From contig DITH01000179.1 of the NCBI GenBank assembly GCA_002422745.1, forward strand, positions 1-6,245: DNA of 6,245 nt. Direction: 5' to 3'. The stretch's first letter is position 1, and each line of letters starts with the position of its first letter. The DNA comes from Alphaproteobacteria bacterium UBA6189 (lineage in GTDB: Bacteria; Pseudomonadota; Alphaproteobacteria; Rickettsiales; UBA3002). Shown piece after piece: positions 5,788-6,245 of the stretch. Under the pieces are notes generated by a model. The model saw only the letters and a list, made by a program, of their open reading frames with translations, had not been told where the DNA came from and searched no databases. The translations under genes were made by a program, and so were the position numbers.

Positions 5788-6245
5788 CTACTGGTGCGGC
5801 AGTGCCAGATAAGTGGCCGATTGCATTTCCATCAGCCGCGACACGGTGCGCTGGAACTCGAAATTGCCATCGCCCGCCGGGTAAATTTCTTCCGGCGCGG
5901 TCGCGGCGGTGACAATCAGCTTCACCCGGTGCTCGTACAGCGCATCGATCAGCGTCACCAGCCGCTTGGCCTCGTTGCGATATTCGCGGCTGAGGGCAGG
6001 TACACCCTGCAGCAGCAGCGTGTGGCACATTGTCGCCAACTCGAGGTAATCCGCCGCACCGAGGGGACGTACGCAGAGCTCATCGAAGGTTAGCCACGCG
6101 GTGCCATGCGCATGTTTGTCGACGCGCAGCACGCGGCCTTGCACTGCCAGGCGCAACGGTTCCGACGGATCACCACCGGTCAGCCGTTCCCAGCTTTCTA
6201 ATAGGAATGAGTCGGCCGCATCCCCCAGCGGGTAAACATAGGTTT
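5788..6245 (-). CDS. zapE: ZapE/AFG1-family AAA+-type ATPase, C-terminal part (5' end outside window)
   Basis: The frame is open to the window edge, so the C-terminal ~151 residues are visible, from TYVYPLGD onward to TAG at 5790-5788. The Walker A and B motifs lie outside. Family marks seen: RVLRVDKHAHGTAWLTFDELC, broken here as RVDKHA and AWLTFDELC; then RPLGAADYLELA; RNEAKRLVTLIDALYE; VKLIVTAA; and the late FEFQRTVSRLMEMQS with conserved arginines of the sensor-2/finger region. In Escherichia coli ZapE is an ATPase of the division ring, and the mitochondrial relative AFG1/LACE1 handles inner-membrane proteins; which role applies here is unknown. The gene end is normal, with a short tail after MEMQSATYLA. 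It sits directly upstream of ispH, probably in one operon. Confidence 0.93.
   Translation of the reverse strand, partial: TYVYPLGDAADSFLLESWERLTGGDPSEPLRLAVQGRVLRVDKHAHGTAWLTFDELCVRPLGAADYLELATMCHTLLLQGVPALSREYRNEAKRLVTLIDALYEHRVKLIVTAATAPEEIYPAGDGNFEFQRTVSRLMEMQSATYLALPHQ

Noticed and set aside
5657..6028. Minus-strand reading frame of 123 codons across the zapE/ispH junction
   Set aside because: It overlaps both recognised genes in another frame and its Arg/Ala/Pro-rich product resembles no family.
1..6245. CRISPR arrays, insertion sequences, integrase genes or other phage structural genes
   Set aside because: No regularly spaced repeats, transposase or recombinase motifs, or further phage proteins were seen on either strand.

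Overview
The window looks like a chromosomal segment of a Gram-negative bacterium. It is probably a proteobacterium, and Alphaproteobacteria is my best guess, based on the style of the IspH and ZapE/AFG1 proteins, the overall GC-richness and a tRNA-Val(GAC) gene with an encoded CCA end. This placement is inference; there is no rRNA or other strong taxonomic marker.

Layout from left to right. (1) The 3' end of a SulP-family anion transporter gene with its C-terminal STAS domain (+, cut by the window edge). (2) A complete CPA1/NhaP-type cation:proton antiporter gene (+). (3) An accessory patch of about 1 kb (roughly 1875-2901) with patchier and partly lower GC. It holds a small phage-derived gene joining the C-terminal part of an SPP1 gp7/Mu F-type head protein domain to a putative BECR/DUF4258-like ribonuclease toxin domain. 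A small, very acidic putative immunity gene follows 11 bp later. (4) A tRNA-Val(GAC) gene on the minus strand, whose 3' end faces the accessory patch. (5) A GT-C type multi-membrane-spanning glycosyltransferase-like gene (+). (6) ispH, the last enzyme of the MEP isoprenoid pathway (-). It converges on the GT-C gene with a 4-bp stop-codon overlap and a terminator-like hairpin. (7) The 3' part of a zapE/AFG1-type ATPase gene (-), 37 bp upstream of ispH and probably co-transcribed with it.

The most interesting part is the MuF-toxin/immunity pair next to the tRNA. It resembles the MuF polymorphic toxins of temperate phages, but here it is a minimal, isolated version with no other phage gene in view. 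A start codon with a good ribosome-binding site lies upstream at 1990, but an in-frame TAA at 2050-2052 separates it from the main reading frame. The gene is therefore either damaged or expressed by reinitiation or readthrough. A degenerate copy of the tRNA 3' end just after the antiporter gene (1888-1901) could be the far attachment site of the element that brought the pair in. The flanking genes are ordinary housekeeping or membrane genes.
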